The notes beneath the pieces were generated by a model that searched no databases, had not been told where the DNA came from, and saw only the letters and a program-made list of their open reading frames with translations. The position numbers and the translations under genes are program-made. Positions 53,901-62,142 of a DNA stretch of 64,000 bases are shown piece after piece; the stretch's first letter is position 1, and the number at the start of each line of letters is the position of its first letter. The stretch is from CAVXZE01 sp963766175 (GTDB lineage: Bacteria > Myxococcota_A > UBA9160 > UBA6930), in assembly GCA_963766175.1 (NCBI GenBank), contig CAVXZE010000011.1, forward strand, positions 110,979 to 174,978. The letters are read 5' to 3'.

Positions 53901-55217
53901 ATGAATGAAAAGTCGACCCTGGCGCAGATGATGCCGCCTTTGATGCGGTTCATGAGGGCAATCAGCATTCTGCCTGGATCCCTGCCTCGTCCCATCACCA
54001 ACAGGCTCTCTCAAAAGGCCGAGATAGCGCTTCCGGCCATGAAGGCGAACGCCACCTATTTCAGAATCATGCGCGAGGGTCTCAACGGCAAGCGAAAAGT
54101 CGTCGTGCATCCCTTCAATTTTCCTCCGGAGATACTCCATGCGATGGGTGTGGCGCCGGTCTTCATCGAGTTCTTGAGCACTCTCGCTTCCATGGCATCC
54201 GAGAAGTATCCGGACAATGTCTTCGGGTATCTGGACTACGGCTACGAGACCGGTCTTCCCGGAACCCTTTGCGCGGGCCAACTGGGTGGCGCGGGTGCCC
54301 TTCTCTACGGCGACTGGCCCAAGCCGGATCTGATCTTGTCGGGCGCTCCGGGCTTCTGTGACGTGAACTCGAAGATTCTGGAATACACGGCTAGAACGCT
54401 GGACATCCCGCTCCTTCATCTCGACATGTCCGCATATCACGACGAACGCGCCGTGGTGTACTACAGGAAGTCGTTCAGGGACGTGATATCGCGACTCGAG
54501 GAGTTCACCGGAAACAAGCTCGATCCGGATAGGCTGAGAGAGACGGTCGAGAACTCGAACAAGGTGATCGACCTGTACAACGAGATATCGGGGCTTCAGT
54601 CTGCCGTGCCTTCTCCCATACCGAACCTCTACGCGTTCCTGAACGTCGGTATGAAGTTCACGGTCGGTGGCCGGCCAGAGGCGATTCCCGTATACGAGGC
54701 CGTCTTGAACAGCGCAAAGAAGAAGATGAAGAAGGGCGAAGGGGCTCTTCCCAATGAGAAGATCAGGTGCCTGATGCTCTACACGTCGATCTATTTCGAC
54801 GGCACGTTCAACGACTGGCTCGAAGAAAACGGCGTGGCGCTGATCATGGACATCCTTTCGTATTTTCCTCTGACGCCGGTCGATACCACGAGCACCGATA
54901 CGATGATCGACGGTCTGGCGGAGATGGCGCTGAACTTCCCGATGGCGAGGCAGATGAAGGGGCCCCTGGATGGACCTGGAGGCTGGGCTGAGGACATGGT
55001 CTTCCTGGCCAAGAAATACAAGGCGGATTGCTGCATCTTCTCCGGCAACCCGGCCTGCAAACGCGCCCACGGGTCGCTCAGGCTGTTGAGTGACCGACTC
55101 AAGAACGAGGTCGGAATCCCGACGCTGAATCTGGAGGCGGACAGCTGGGACCGGAGAGTCACCTCCATGCCTGCGATCAAAGAGAAGATTCTTGATTTTC
55201 TCGAGGTCATGGGTTGA
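53901..55217 (+). CDS. 2-Hydroxyacyl-CoA dehydratase-like partner subunit (HgdA-type)
   Basis: 438 residues, four bases after the HgdB-type gene. It shares the fold: HPFNFPPEILHAMGVAPVF aligns with the usual C-x-Y-V-P-E-E box but has Asn73/Phe in place of the first Cys. Later blocks hold SGAPGFCDVNSKILEYTA and IFSGNPACKRAHGS. So the number of cluster ligands is lower than in the sister subunit, as often seen in alpha subunits. Acts with the preceding gene product. Ends 59 bases before the acyl-CoA ligase gene. Confidence 0.83.
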   Translation: MNEKSTLAQMMPPLMRFMRAISILPGSLPRPITNRLSQKAEIALPAMKANATYFRIMREGLNGKRKVVVHPFNFPPEILHAMGVAPVFIEFLSTLASMASEKYPDNVFGYLDYGYETGLPGTLCAGQLGGAGALLYGDWPKPDLILSGAPGFCDVNSKILEYTARTLDIPLLHLDMSAYHDERAVVYYRKSFRDVISRLEEFTGNKLDPDRLRETVENSNKVIDLYNEISGLQSAVPSPIPNLYAFLNVGMKFTVGGRPEAIPVYEAVLNSAKKKMKKGEGALPNEKIRCLMLYTSIYFDGTFNDWLEENGVALIMDILSYFPLTPVDTTSTDTMIDGLAEMALNFPMARQMKGPLDGPGGWAEDMVFLAKKYKADCCIFSGNPACKRAHGSLRLLSDRLKNEVGIPTLNLEADSWDRRVTSMPAIKEKILDFLEVMG

Positions 55218-55276
55218 GGTAACGCATTCCGGCAGGCGTGCGGGTACATCGGGCTGCACTCAGAAGGGGAGAACGA

Positions 55277-56977
55277 GTGGCGGAGCCTGGCTTCGACCGG
55301 AAAGCGGCCATCGCGGAGCTCAGTGCTCCGGGCCAGCCCTACGAGGTCACCACGGCCGTGGTAGACGGCACCGAGTTTCGCGTATTTGCCAACGCGCCCG
55401 AGAACCTGCGCGAGGTGTATCGCTCGGCGCTCGAGTTCGCGGAGAGCGACTTCTTCGTCTACCAGGGAGAGCGCTACAGCTACCAGGCCAGCTGGGGATT
55501 GGCCGCACAGGTCGCCAATCGACTCCTGGCTCGGGGGGTGAAACCCGGCGACCGGGTGGGCATCGCGCTGCGCAACTACCCCGAGTGGATCTGGGCCTTC
55601 ATGGGCATCACCTCGGCGGGCGCCATAGCCGTCCCGATGAACGCCTGGTGGTCGGGTGAGGAGCTCGTCTACGGTATCGAGGACAGCGGGCTCGACCTCT
55701 TGTTCGTGGATCGGGAGCGCCTGGAGCGGGTCACGCCGTTCCTGGACCGGCTGGAGATCGATCTTATCACGGTTCGTTGCCAGAGTGAGGATCATCCGGA
55801 CTGGGCCTCGTTCCTGGGGAACGCCAGCGTCGAGATGCCGGAGCTGGGCATTGCTCCGGACACCAATGCCCTGATCATGTACACCTCGGGCTACACCTCA
55901 CGCCCGAAGGGCGTGCTATCCACCCATCGCGCCATCATTCATGCCCTGCTCAGCTGGGAGAGCGTGGCGGCCCTCGCGGCCATGCGCTCACCCGCGCCCG
56001 TCGCGGAGGCCCCGGTCGGGCAGGTGTCCATGTTACTGGCCGTGCCACTGTTTCATGTGAACGGACTGCACGTGCAGCTGCTGTCCTCTTTCCGTCAGGG
56101 GCGCAAGCTGGTGGGTATGTACAAATGGGATGCGGAAGAAGCCCTCCGGCTCATCGAGGCAGAACGGATTTCCGCTCTTCAGGGCGTACCCACCATGACC
56201 TGGGAGGTGATGCGCTCCCCCAACTTCCACAAGTACGATACCTCGTCCCTCGCATACGTGGGTGGAGGGGGTGCCGCCATGGCACCCGAGCAGGCCCGTC
56301 GGATCGGCAAGAATCTCGGTAGCGGGGTGCCCGGTACGGGCTACGGCATGACCGAAACCAACGCGCTCGGCACCACCGTCGCCGGGAAGGCGCTACTGTC
56401 GCGTCCTCGGAGCTGTGGCCGACCCGCACCGCCCCTGGTCTCGGTCAAGATCGTCGACGAGCGGGGAAACGAGGTACCCCGCGGCGAATCCGGCGAGATC
56501 TGGATCCACGGCCCGATGAACTTTCGCGGTTACTGGAACAACCCGGAAGCCACCAGCGAGACCCTCTCCGACGGCTGGGTGCACACCGGAGACATCGGCC
56601 ACATGGACGACGAGGACTACGTCTTCATCACCGATCGCGAGAAGGACATGGTGATCCGTGGCGGCGAGAACATCGGCTGTCAGGAGGTCGAGGCGGTCCT
56701 CTACGATCATCCCGGAGTCAGCGAGTGCGCCGTCTTCGGCGTGCCCGACGAGCGGCTGGGCGAGACTCTGGCGGCAGTGATCATGCTGAAGCCCGGTGCG
56801 GCGATCGATGCCGCCGCTATCAAGGCACACGTGGCCGAACGCCTGGCTCACTTCAAGGTGCCGGAGCACGTGTGGCTTCGCCAGGATCTGCTGCCCCGCA
56901 TCGCCTCGGGGAAGATCTACAAGCGCGGGCTCCGCGCGGAGGCCATTCGGGCATTGGGCAAGACAGGAAGCGAGTAG
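55277..56977 (+). CDS. AMP-forming acyl-CoA synthetase
   Basis: 566 residues from GTG 55277, chosen over GTG 55238 because GGGGAGA lies 6 bases upstream. The adenylation motifs are MYTSGYTSRPKGVLSTHRA (residues ~201-219; the usual form is YTSGTTGxPKG), GYGMTETNALGT, GDIGHMDDEDYVFITDREKD and, at the C-terminus, the catalytic Lys in SGKIYKRGLR. Forms acyl-CoA from a carboxylate, probably feeding or following the CoA-dependent dehydratase pair just upstream. Convergent with the GPH transporter gene, with the palindromic repeat between. Confidence 0.88.
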   Translation: MAEPGFDRKAAIAELSAPGQPYEVTTAVVDGTEFRVFANAPENLREVYRSALEFAESDFFVYQGERYSYQASWGLAAQVANRLLARGVKPGDRVGIALRNYPEWIWAFMGITSAGAIAVPMNAWWSGEELVYGIEDSGLDLLFVDRERLERVTPFLDRLEIDLITVRCQSEDHPDWASFLGNASVEMPELGIAPDTNALIMYTSGYTSRPKGVLSTHRAIIHALLSWESVAALAAMRSPAPVAEAPVGQVSMLLAVPLFHVNGLHVQLLSSFRQGRKLVGMYKWDAEEALRLIEAERISALQGVPTMTWEVMRSPNFHKYDTSSLAYVGGGGAAMAPEQARRIGKNLGSGVPGTGYGMTETNALGTTVAGKALLSRPRSCGRPAPPLVSVKIVDERGNEVPRGESGEIWIHGPMNFRGYWNNPEATSETLSDGWVHTGDIGHMDDEDYVFITDREKDMVIRGGENIGCQEVEAVLYDHPGVSECAVFGVPDERLGETLAAVIMLKPGAAIDAAAIKAHVAERLAHFKVPEHVWLRQDLLPRIASGKIYKRGLRAEAIRALGKTGSE

Positions 56978-57047
56978 GCGGGGACGTTGTTGAACCTCCA
57001 ATTTCTCGGGCGAATCCGGAAAATTGAGCGTTCAACAACGTCCCCGC
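56978..57047. repeat. REP-like palindrome, copy 1 (18-bp arms)
   Basis: GCGGGGACGTTGTTGAAC (56978-56995) and its perfect reverse complement (57030-57047) flank 34 bases that contain an inner, imperfect complementary pair (CTCCAATTT / AAATTGAG). It fills the gap between two convergent genes and can act as a bidirectional terminator. The same arm sequence occurs at 62107-62139, so this is a dispersed repeat, like REP elements mobilised by RAYT (Y1) transposases; no RAYT gene is in the window. Confidence 0.8.
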
Positions 57048-57054
57048 GCGCGGC

Positions 57055-58554
57055 TCAGCTTCGCTCCAGCCGGCGCCGCTCCAGCTCCGCGAGCGTCTCC
57101 GCGTGGTGTTCGCGCGTGATCTGGTAGCGCGACAGGAAGATCAGCGAGCAGAGCCATAGCACCATCAGCCCCGGTCCGACGACCAGGCCCAGGGCGAAGA
57201 CCTTCTCCGGGGGGACGAAGGGGGCCACCCCGTCGGCCGCAGTCCTCGGGAAGTCGATCAGGTCCAGCGCGATTCCCGCCAGGAAGCCCCCCACGCCCGA
57301 GATGGCCTTCTGCGTGAAGGCGATGGCCGAGGAGTACATGCCCTCCTGCCGCTTTCCAGTCCTGAGTTCACCCTCGTCCATGGTGTCGGCGACCATCGAG
57401 GCGAGCAGGATCCCGATGACGATGCCTACCGTCACGCTCAGGACGCCGTGCCCAAAGATCAGGTAGAGAAGGAGAGGGTCGTCGTTGGACGGCATCAGCT
57501 CGACCAGCCGCAGCAGAACGGGGAGGGGGCCCCACAGGATGGCGAAGGTCGCCAGACCAAGGGCGGTCTTCTTCTTGTCGAACCTCTCACTGACCGGGCG
57601 CGCCAGGCTGACGGCGACCAGGAGCGCCGGTATCGCGCCCAGGCCCAGGAAGGCGATCTCCTGGGCGCTGAAGTCCCAGAAGTAGGTGCTCACGAAGAGA
57701 CCGACCACCTCGGCGAATCCCGCAGCGACGGCGGCGAAGAGCCCGCCGAATACGAGCATGAGATAGGAGACATTGCCGAATACCTCGCGGAATTCCCCGA
57801 AGAAGCGTTTCGGCGTGAACGGCGTCTTCTCGGGAGGGAGCTTGAGAATGGGGATCAGTCGGTGCGTGCCCAGCGCGCAGACCAGGATCGCCACGGCAAT
57901 CCCGATGCCGCCAGCGAGCGCAAAGCTGCCGTAGGCGTCCGCGTTGTAGCGTCCGTCTCCAAATTCCTGGGTCGGGGCGAGGAAGTAGCGAAGCGCCAGC
58001 TGGTACATCGCGATTCCGCCCACCCAGCCGAAAAAGAAGCGATAGCTGACCAGCGAGGTCCGCTCGTCGTAGTGTGGGGTCATCTCGGCGACCATCGAGT
58101 TGCTGGGGATCGTGTAGAGCGTCATCGACGCCCGCACCAGAACGGCGAAGGCAGTCAGCCACAGGAAGAGCTCTGTCTGCCCCAGCGACGCCGGTGGATT
58201 GAAGAGGAAGAAAAAGCACGCCGCCATCGGGAGCGCGGAGGCGTACATGAAGGGATGGCGACGTCCCCAGCGGGAGTGGAAGTTGTCGGAGATCGATCCC
58301 ACCAGGGGATCCGTGACGGCATCGACGACCAGGGCGAGGAAGATCGCAAGGCCGCCCAGTGTGCCGGGGAGGTCCAGCACTTGGTTGTAGTAGAACAGCA
58401 GGAAGGTGCTGAAGGAAGTGTTCTTGATGCCCTCTGCGACCGACCCCAGGCCGTAAGAGCAGCGCATAGAGAAGGGGAGGCGCTCCTCCCGCGAGCTGCC
58501 GGGTGCGTGGGCTCCCGCTTCCGGGGCGTTCGGGTGGTCTTCAGAGTTCGTCAT
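57055..58554 (-). CDS. GPH-family (glycoside/pentoside/hexuronide) MFS transporter
   Basis: 499 residues, ATG 58554, with about 12 membrane segments. GIKNTSFSTFLLFYYNQVLD, VDAVTDPLVGSISDNFHSRW and GRRHPFMYASALP are the typical GPH motifs (melibiose carrier-like cation symporters). Imports sugars, glucuronides or other glycosides; given the setting another organic solute is possible. Convergent with the acyl-CoA ligase. Confidence 0.9.
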   Translation of the reverse strand: MTNSEDHPNAPEAGAHAPGSSREERLPFSMRCSYGLGSVAEGIKNTSFSTFLLFYYNQVLDLPGTLGGLAIFLALVVDAVTDPLVGSISDNFHSRWGRRHPFMYASALPMAACFFFLFNPPASLGQTELFLWLTAFAVLVRASMTLYTIPSNSMVAEMTPHYDERTSLVSYRFFFGWVGGIAMYQLALRYFLAPTQEFGDGRYNADAYGSFALAGGIGIAVAILVCALGTHRLIPILKLPPEKTPFTPKRFFGEFREVFGNVSYLMLVFGGLFAAVAAGFAEVVGLFVSTYFWDFSAQEIAFLGLGAIPALLVAVSLARPVSERFDKKKTALGLATFAILWGPLPVLLRLVELMPSNDDPLLLYLIFGHGVLSVTVGIVIGILLASMVADTMDEGELRTGKRQEGMYSSAIAFTQKAISGVGGFLAGIALDLIDFPRTAADGVAPFVPPEKVFALGLVVGPGLMVLWLCSLIFLSRYQITREHHAETLAELERRRLERS

Positions 58555-58628
58555 TTCGGCGGCCGATCCTAGCAGCTTCCCAGGGAAGATGAGAGCCGCG
58601 AAGGAACACTGTACGGAGAGAATCCAGC

Positions 58629-61058
58629 TCAGGGCGCCTGGATCGGTTCCGAGGCAACGATGCCAGCTTTTCGCAGGTGGGCGATCTCCGCGACGGTGTG
58701 GCCCAGCTCTTCCAGCAACGCATCGGTGTGCTCACCGGCGAGGGGGCTGGGTCCGTAGCGGGGCAGAGCCCCGTCCACGGTCGCTAGCGGGCCCCAGCGA
58801 CGGAGCTGCCCGAAGCGCGCGTGCCGGCATCTGGGGGCCAGGCCGTTGGCGAGAACGTGCGGGTCCTGTGTGAAGAACTCTCCTACCGAGGCGCCGTCGG
58901 CGCGGACGCAGCCGACGGCGCGCTCGGTAAGGTGCTTCTCCCAGCTGTTCGCGTCGCGCTGTTTGAACAGCGAAGCGATTTCCTCGGCCAGCGCGTCGTC
59001 GTGCTCGCGCCGCGCTTCTCGCCCGGCAAAGCGCGGGTCCCGAGCCAGGTCGTCGCGGTCCATTGCGGCGCAGAAGCGAGCGAAGTCGCGATCGCTGGGG
59101 ACCGCCAGGAAGACCCAGCCCTCCTTCGTTGCATACAGCCGGTAGCAAGCCTCAAGACCGTAGAGTTCGGGATCCACTGGAGGTCTGGGAGGCTTGCCCT
59201 CGTATTGCAGAAAATAGTCGGCGTTCGCCCAGGCGTTTGCGGTGAGCATGTCGACGAAGACGGCCTGTCCGATCCCGTGTCGCTTGCGTGCGAGCAGCGC
59301 CAGAAGGGTGGCCGAGGCCCCCACGACGCTCGAAGTGGGGTCGGGGTTCGCTTCGTTGGCCTGCATGAGCTGTCGAGAGATCTCGCGAATCTCCTCGAGC
59401 GTCTCGCAACGGACGGCGAGCGCGGCGCCCGCCTGGTAGACCGCGCCACCCGCAGCCGCGCCCATCACGGGGTGTGTGGCAGGTCGCCGCGCGCTGGGGC
59501 CGTCGGGCCCGTAGCCGTTGAGCGCGACCCAGACGATGCGGGGTCGCAGCTCGCGGGCCTGGTCGTAACCGAATCCGAGCCGCTCGGGCACGCCCGGCCG
59601 GAAGTTGTGAACCAGGGCATCGGCGCGGTGGACCAGCTCTCGCAAGATCTCCTTGCCTTGCTCCGACTTCAGATCGATGCAGATCGACTCCTTGCCCGCA
59701 TTGGTCTTTACCGCGAGCTCTCCCCTCGGAAGCAGGTGGCGGTAGGGGTCCCCCGTGATCGGCTCGACCTTGATCACGCGCGCGCCCAGGTCCGCGAGCA
59801 GCGAGGTCGCGAGGGGCGCGGCAATCACCGTCGCGATTTCGAGAACGGTCAGGTCGGCCAGGGGGCCTGTGGCGCTCGTCTCCTTCGTCGTCGCAAGCTC
59901 GGGCCTTGTGCGAGTTTCCGAGAGCACCTCATCGGTGTGCTCACCAATACGAGGCGCCGGAGCTACCGGTACTGCCGGAGTCTCGGTGAGACGCGCGATC
60001 GGCCCGATCTGACGCACCGTTCCGCGGTCGGGGTCGTCGACCTCGACGATCGCCCCGTTGTCCACGAGATCCGGCAGGTCGAGGGCTTCGCCGGGATCGA
60101 GGAAGGGCTCGGCCGCGACGTTGCCGTTGCGGCGAAAGATCTCCATCCACTCCGCCGCCGTCTTCTCTCGCATCCGAACAAGGATCCGGTCGCGCGCGCG
60201 TTCGATGGTCTCCCAGCTCCAGGTAGCCGGTGGGCCCTGGAAGACCTCATCCGCCAGGAGTTCGCCGAGCAGGTCGATCGCATCCAGGAAGGAGAGAAAC
60301 AGATGCTCGAGCAGATTGCCGCATTGGATCCAGCGATCGTCCTTGGCGAGTACGGGATGGTAGTTGAGCGTTGGCATGTCGCCGCCGACCCGCTTGGGAT
60401 CCGGGGGTGGCTGATCCCCTCTCGCGAGGAGTTGGTGGATCAGCGCGGCCCACAGGTCGTAGGGCAGCATTCCCTGAAGCAGACTCGTCTCGACGCGTTG
60501 CCCCCGCCCGGATCGCTCTCGAGCGAGGAGAGCCGCGAGCACTCCGTGGACCGCCCCCTGGGAGGCCGCGTGGCTCGCGACCGGCACCGCGGAGTAGACG
60601 GGTCCTTCGCGGCGCAGCTGGGCGGCGAAGGCGAGCATGCGTCCCGATTTGGCGGCGACCAGCCCCTCGTAGCCGGGGAACTCCGCGTAGGGTCCACACC
60701 CACCCCAGGGTGTGATGGAGCAGTGCACCAGGGCCGCGTTCAGCTCGAATGCCCTGTCCGGGTCGAGTCCCCATCGGCTGGAACGCCCCGGTGAGCCCGA
60801 GACCACCAGTACGTCCGCCGTCTCGACGAGCGAGCGAACCTGTTCTCGACCGTTCTCGCTGGAGAGATCGATGACGGCGCTTCGCTTGCCCCGGAGCCAG
60901 AGTGGGCTGGTGGCGAGGGCGCGAAAGCGGTCGCCGTCAGGTGGCTCCACCTTGACCACGTCGGCCCCGAAATCCGCCAGAACCGTCGTGGCGAACCCGC
61001 CCACGGGACCGGTGCTCAGGTCGAGGACTCGAAGATCCGCGAGAACAGTCGTCTTCAC
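58629..61058 (-). CDS. Double-length CaiB/BaiF-type protein, both catalytic Asp positions replaced
   Basis: 809 residues from GTG 61058: two CaiB/BaiF halves in one polypeptide, about residues 1-385 and 395-809. Each begins with the family start (LRVLDLSTGPVGGFATTVLA; LTVLEIATVIAAPLATSLLA) and the GADVVKVEPP-type strand. The acylated Asp of class III CoA-transferases is missing in both: the first half has Glu131 (GYEGLVAAKSG), the second His529 (THPVMGAAAGG). It may be a racemase-like or non-transferring member, or use another residue. Downstream of the amidohydrolase and alcohol dehydrogenase genes, all on the minus strand. Confidence 0.85.
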   Translation of the reverse strand: MKTTVLADLRVLDLSTGPVGGFATTVLADFGADVVKVEPPDGDRFRALATSPLWLRGKRSAVIDLSSENGREQVRSLVETADVLVVSGSPGRSSRWGLDPDRAFELNAALVHCSITPWGGCGPYAEFPGYEGLVAAKSGRMLAFAAQLRREGPVYSAVPVASHAASQGAVHGVLAALLARERSGRGQRVETSLLQGMLPYDLWAALIHQLLARGDQPPPDPKRVGGDMPTLNYHPVLAKDDRWIQCGNLLEHLFLSFLDAIDLLGELLADEVFQGPPATWSWETIERARDRILVRMREKTAAEWMEIFRRNGNVAAEPFLDPGEALDLPDLVDNGAIVEVDDPDRGTVRQIGPIARLTETPAVPVAPAPRIGEHTDEVLSETRTRPELATTKETSATGPLADLTVLEIATVIAAPLATSLLADLGARVIKVEPITGDPYRHLLPRGELAVKTNAGKESICIDLKSEQGKEILRELVHRADALVHNFRPGVPERLGFGYDQARELRPRIVWVALNGYGPDGPSARRPATHPVMGAAAGGAVYQAGAALAVRCETLEEIREISRQLMQANEANPDPTSSVVGASATLLALLARKRHGIGQAVFVDMLTANAWANADYFLQYEGKPPRPPVDPELYGLEACYRLYATKEGWVFLAVPSDRDFARFCAAMDRDDLARDPRFAGREARREHDDALAEEIASLFKQRDANSWEKHLTERAVGCVRADGASVGEFFTQDPHVLANGLAPRCRHARFGQLRRWGPLATVDGALPRYGPSPLAGEHTDALLEELGHTVAEIAHLRKAGIVASEPIQAP

Positions 61059-61067
61059 CGAAATCGC

Positions 61068-62087
61068 CTACCCATCAAGTCGGTAGACCCCCGCCGCGGT
61101 GCGATAGAACATCGCGTCCTTCTCATCCTCAGAGAAGTCCATGACGATCTTCTTCAGCCCGTTCCACAGCACGTGGTAGGAGAGCGATAGCTTGTCGACC
61201 GGAAAATTGCTCTCGAACATGCAGCGCTCCGGGCCGAAGCACTCGATGGTGTGCAGATAGTAGCGACGCTGTGCCTCGGTGAACTCGTCGGATGAGGGGG
61301 GAACGTTGCGCTCGTGCCAGCCAAAACCGTTGTCGGGCATCGCGAGTCCGCCGAGCTTCGCGACGACATTGGGACACCGGGCGATCTCGGCGATGTCCGC
61401 CTTCCAGGCCTGGAAGATCTCCTCGCGCCGATCGCGGTAGCGGCCCACGCCGAGAGGGGTGCCGAAGTGGTCGAGGATCATGGTCGTTTCGGGAACCGCG
61501 CGGGCGAGATCGGCGAAGGCGCTGTTCTGATGGTGGTAGTGCCAGGTGTCGTAGGTCAGGCCGAGGCGGCCTAGGACTCGCATCCCATGGCGGAACGCGT
61601 TACCTGCGTAAAGACTCTCGGGCGCTCGACCGGCGATCCTCAGATCCTTCGGGTATGGATCCCGCGCGCCGGCATGGCGGATGCCTCGGAACAGGCCCCG
61701 CCCGGCCTCTTCGTGAGCCTCGAGCACCTCCCTCACGGCATCCCCGCGATTCAGGTCCGCATGTGCGACGATACCCGCGATGGTGGCGCTGGCTGTTCCG
61801 CCAGCCGCGCTAGCGGCGGCGATCTCGGCCACGAACTCCGTCTCGCCGACGGGCTGCAGGTGCTCTGGCCCGGCGTCCCGATAGCTGGCGCTGCACTCCA
61901 CGAACACGGTCTTCTCGATCCGGTGGCCAGACTCCGTATCGCCCCAGAGATCTTCGAGCAGATACGATCCTCTGTCGGGCGCATCCCAAAGGTGGTGATG
62001 GGGATCGACGATGCGGCGCTCCGGATCGACGATCGCCTCCTTCACCTGCCCGAGCCAGGCCGGTGTTCCGGGCACTACGGCTGCCAT
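61068..62087 (-). CDS. Amidohydrolase-2 family (TIM-barrel) metal-dependent hydrolase
   Basis: 339 residues from ATG 62087, which has AAGGAGGG upstream; the earlier frame start is rejected. VDPHHHLWD near residue 30 is the metal-binding H-x-H-type motif of the 2-pyrone-4,6-dicarboxylate lactonase/amidohydrolase-2 family, with ILDHFGTPLG, CMFESNFPVD and GVYRLDG near the end. Typically cleaves lactones or decarboxylates aromatic acids. Ten bases before the double CaiB gene, so probably co-transcribed. Confidence 0.88.
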   Translation of the reverse strand: MAAVVPGTPAWLGQVKEAIVDPERRIVDPHHHLWDAPDRGSYLLEDLWGDTESGHRIEKTVFVECSASYRDAGPEHLQPVGETEFVAEIAAASAAGGTASATIAGIVAHADLNRGDAVREVLEAHEEAGRGLFRGIRHAGARDPYPKDLRIAGRAPESLYAGNAFRHGMRVLGRLGLTYDTWHYHHQNSAFADLARAVPETTMILDHFGTPLGVGRYRDRREEIFQAWKADIAEIARCPNVVAKLGGLAMPDNGFGWHERNVPPSSDEFTEAQRRYYLHTIECFGPERCMFESNFPVDKLSLSYHVLWNGLKKIVMDFSEDEKDAMFYRTAAGVYRLDG

Positions 62088-62106
62088 GATCGCCCTCCTT
62101 GTCAAG

Positions 62107-62139
62107 GCGGGGACGTTGAACGTTCAACAACGTCCCCGC
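62107..62139. repeat. REP-like palindrome, copy 2 (15/18-bp arms)
   Basis: GCGGGGACGTTGAAC is followed without a spacer by GTTCAACAACGTCCCCGC. The right arm is identical to that of copy 1 at 57030; the left arm lacks one GTT unit and the central 34-base loop is gone. Lies in the 55-base gap between the iron alcohol dehydrogenase stop and the amidohydrolase start, so the hairpin is within a probable operon. Confidence 0.78.
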
Positions 62140-62142
62140 TCG

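Noticed and set aside
52757..55217. Definite assignment as benzoyl-CoA reductase
   Set aside because: The HgdB/HgdA-like motifs are shared by dehydratases, benzoyl-CoA reductases and double-cubane proteins. Without the activator or other ring-degradation genes the reaction cannot be chosen.
58821..60794. 657-codon frame on the plus strand
   Set aside because: Antisense to the double CaiB gene. No family-like motifs; long only because of GC-rich third positions on the opposite strand.
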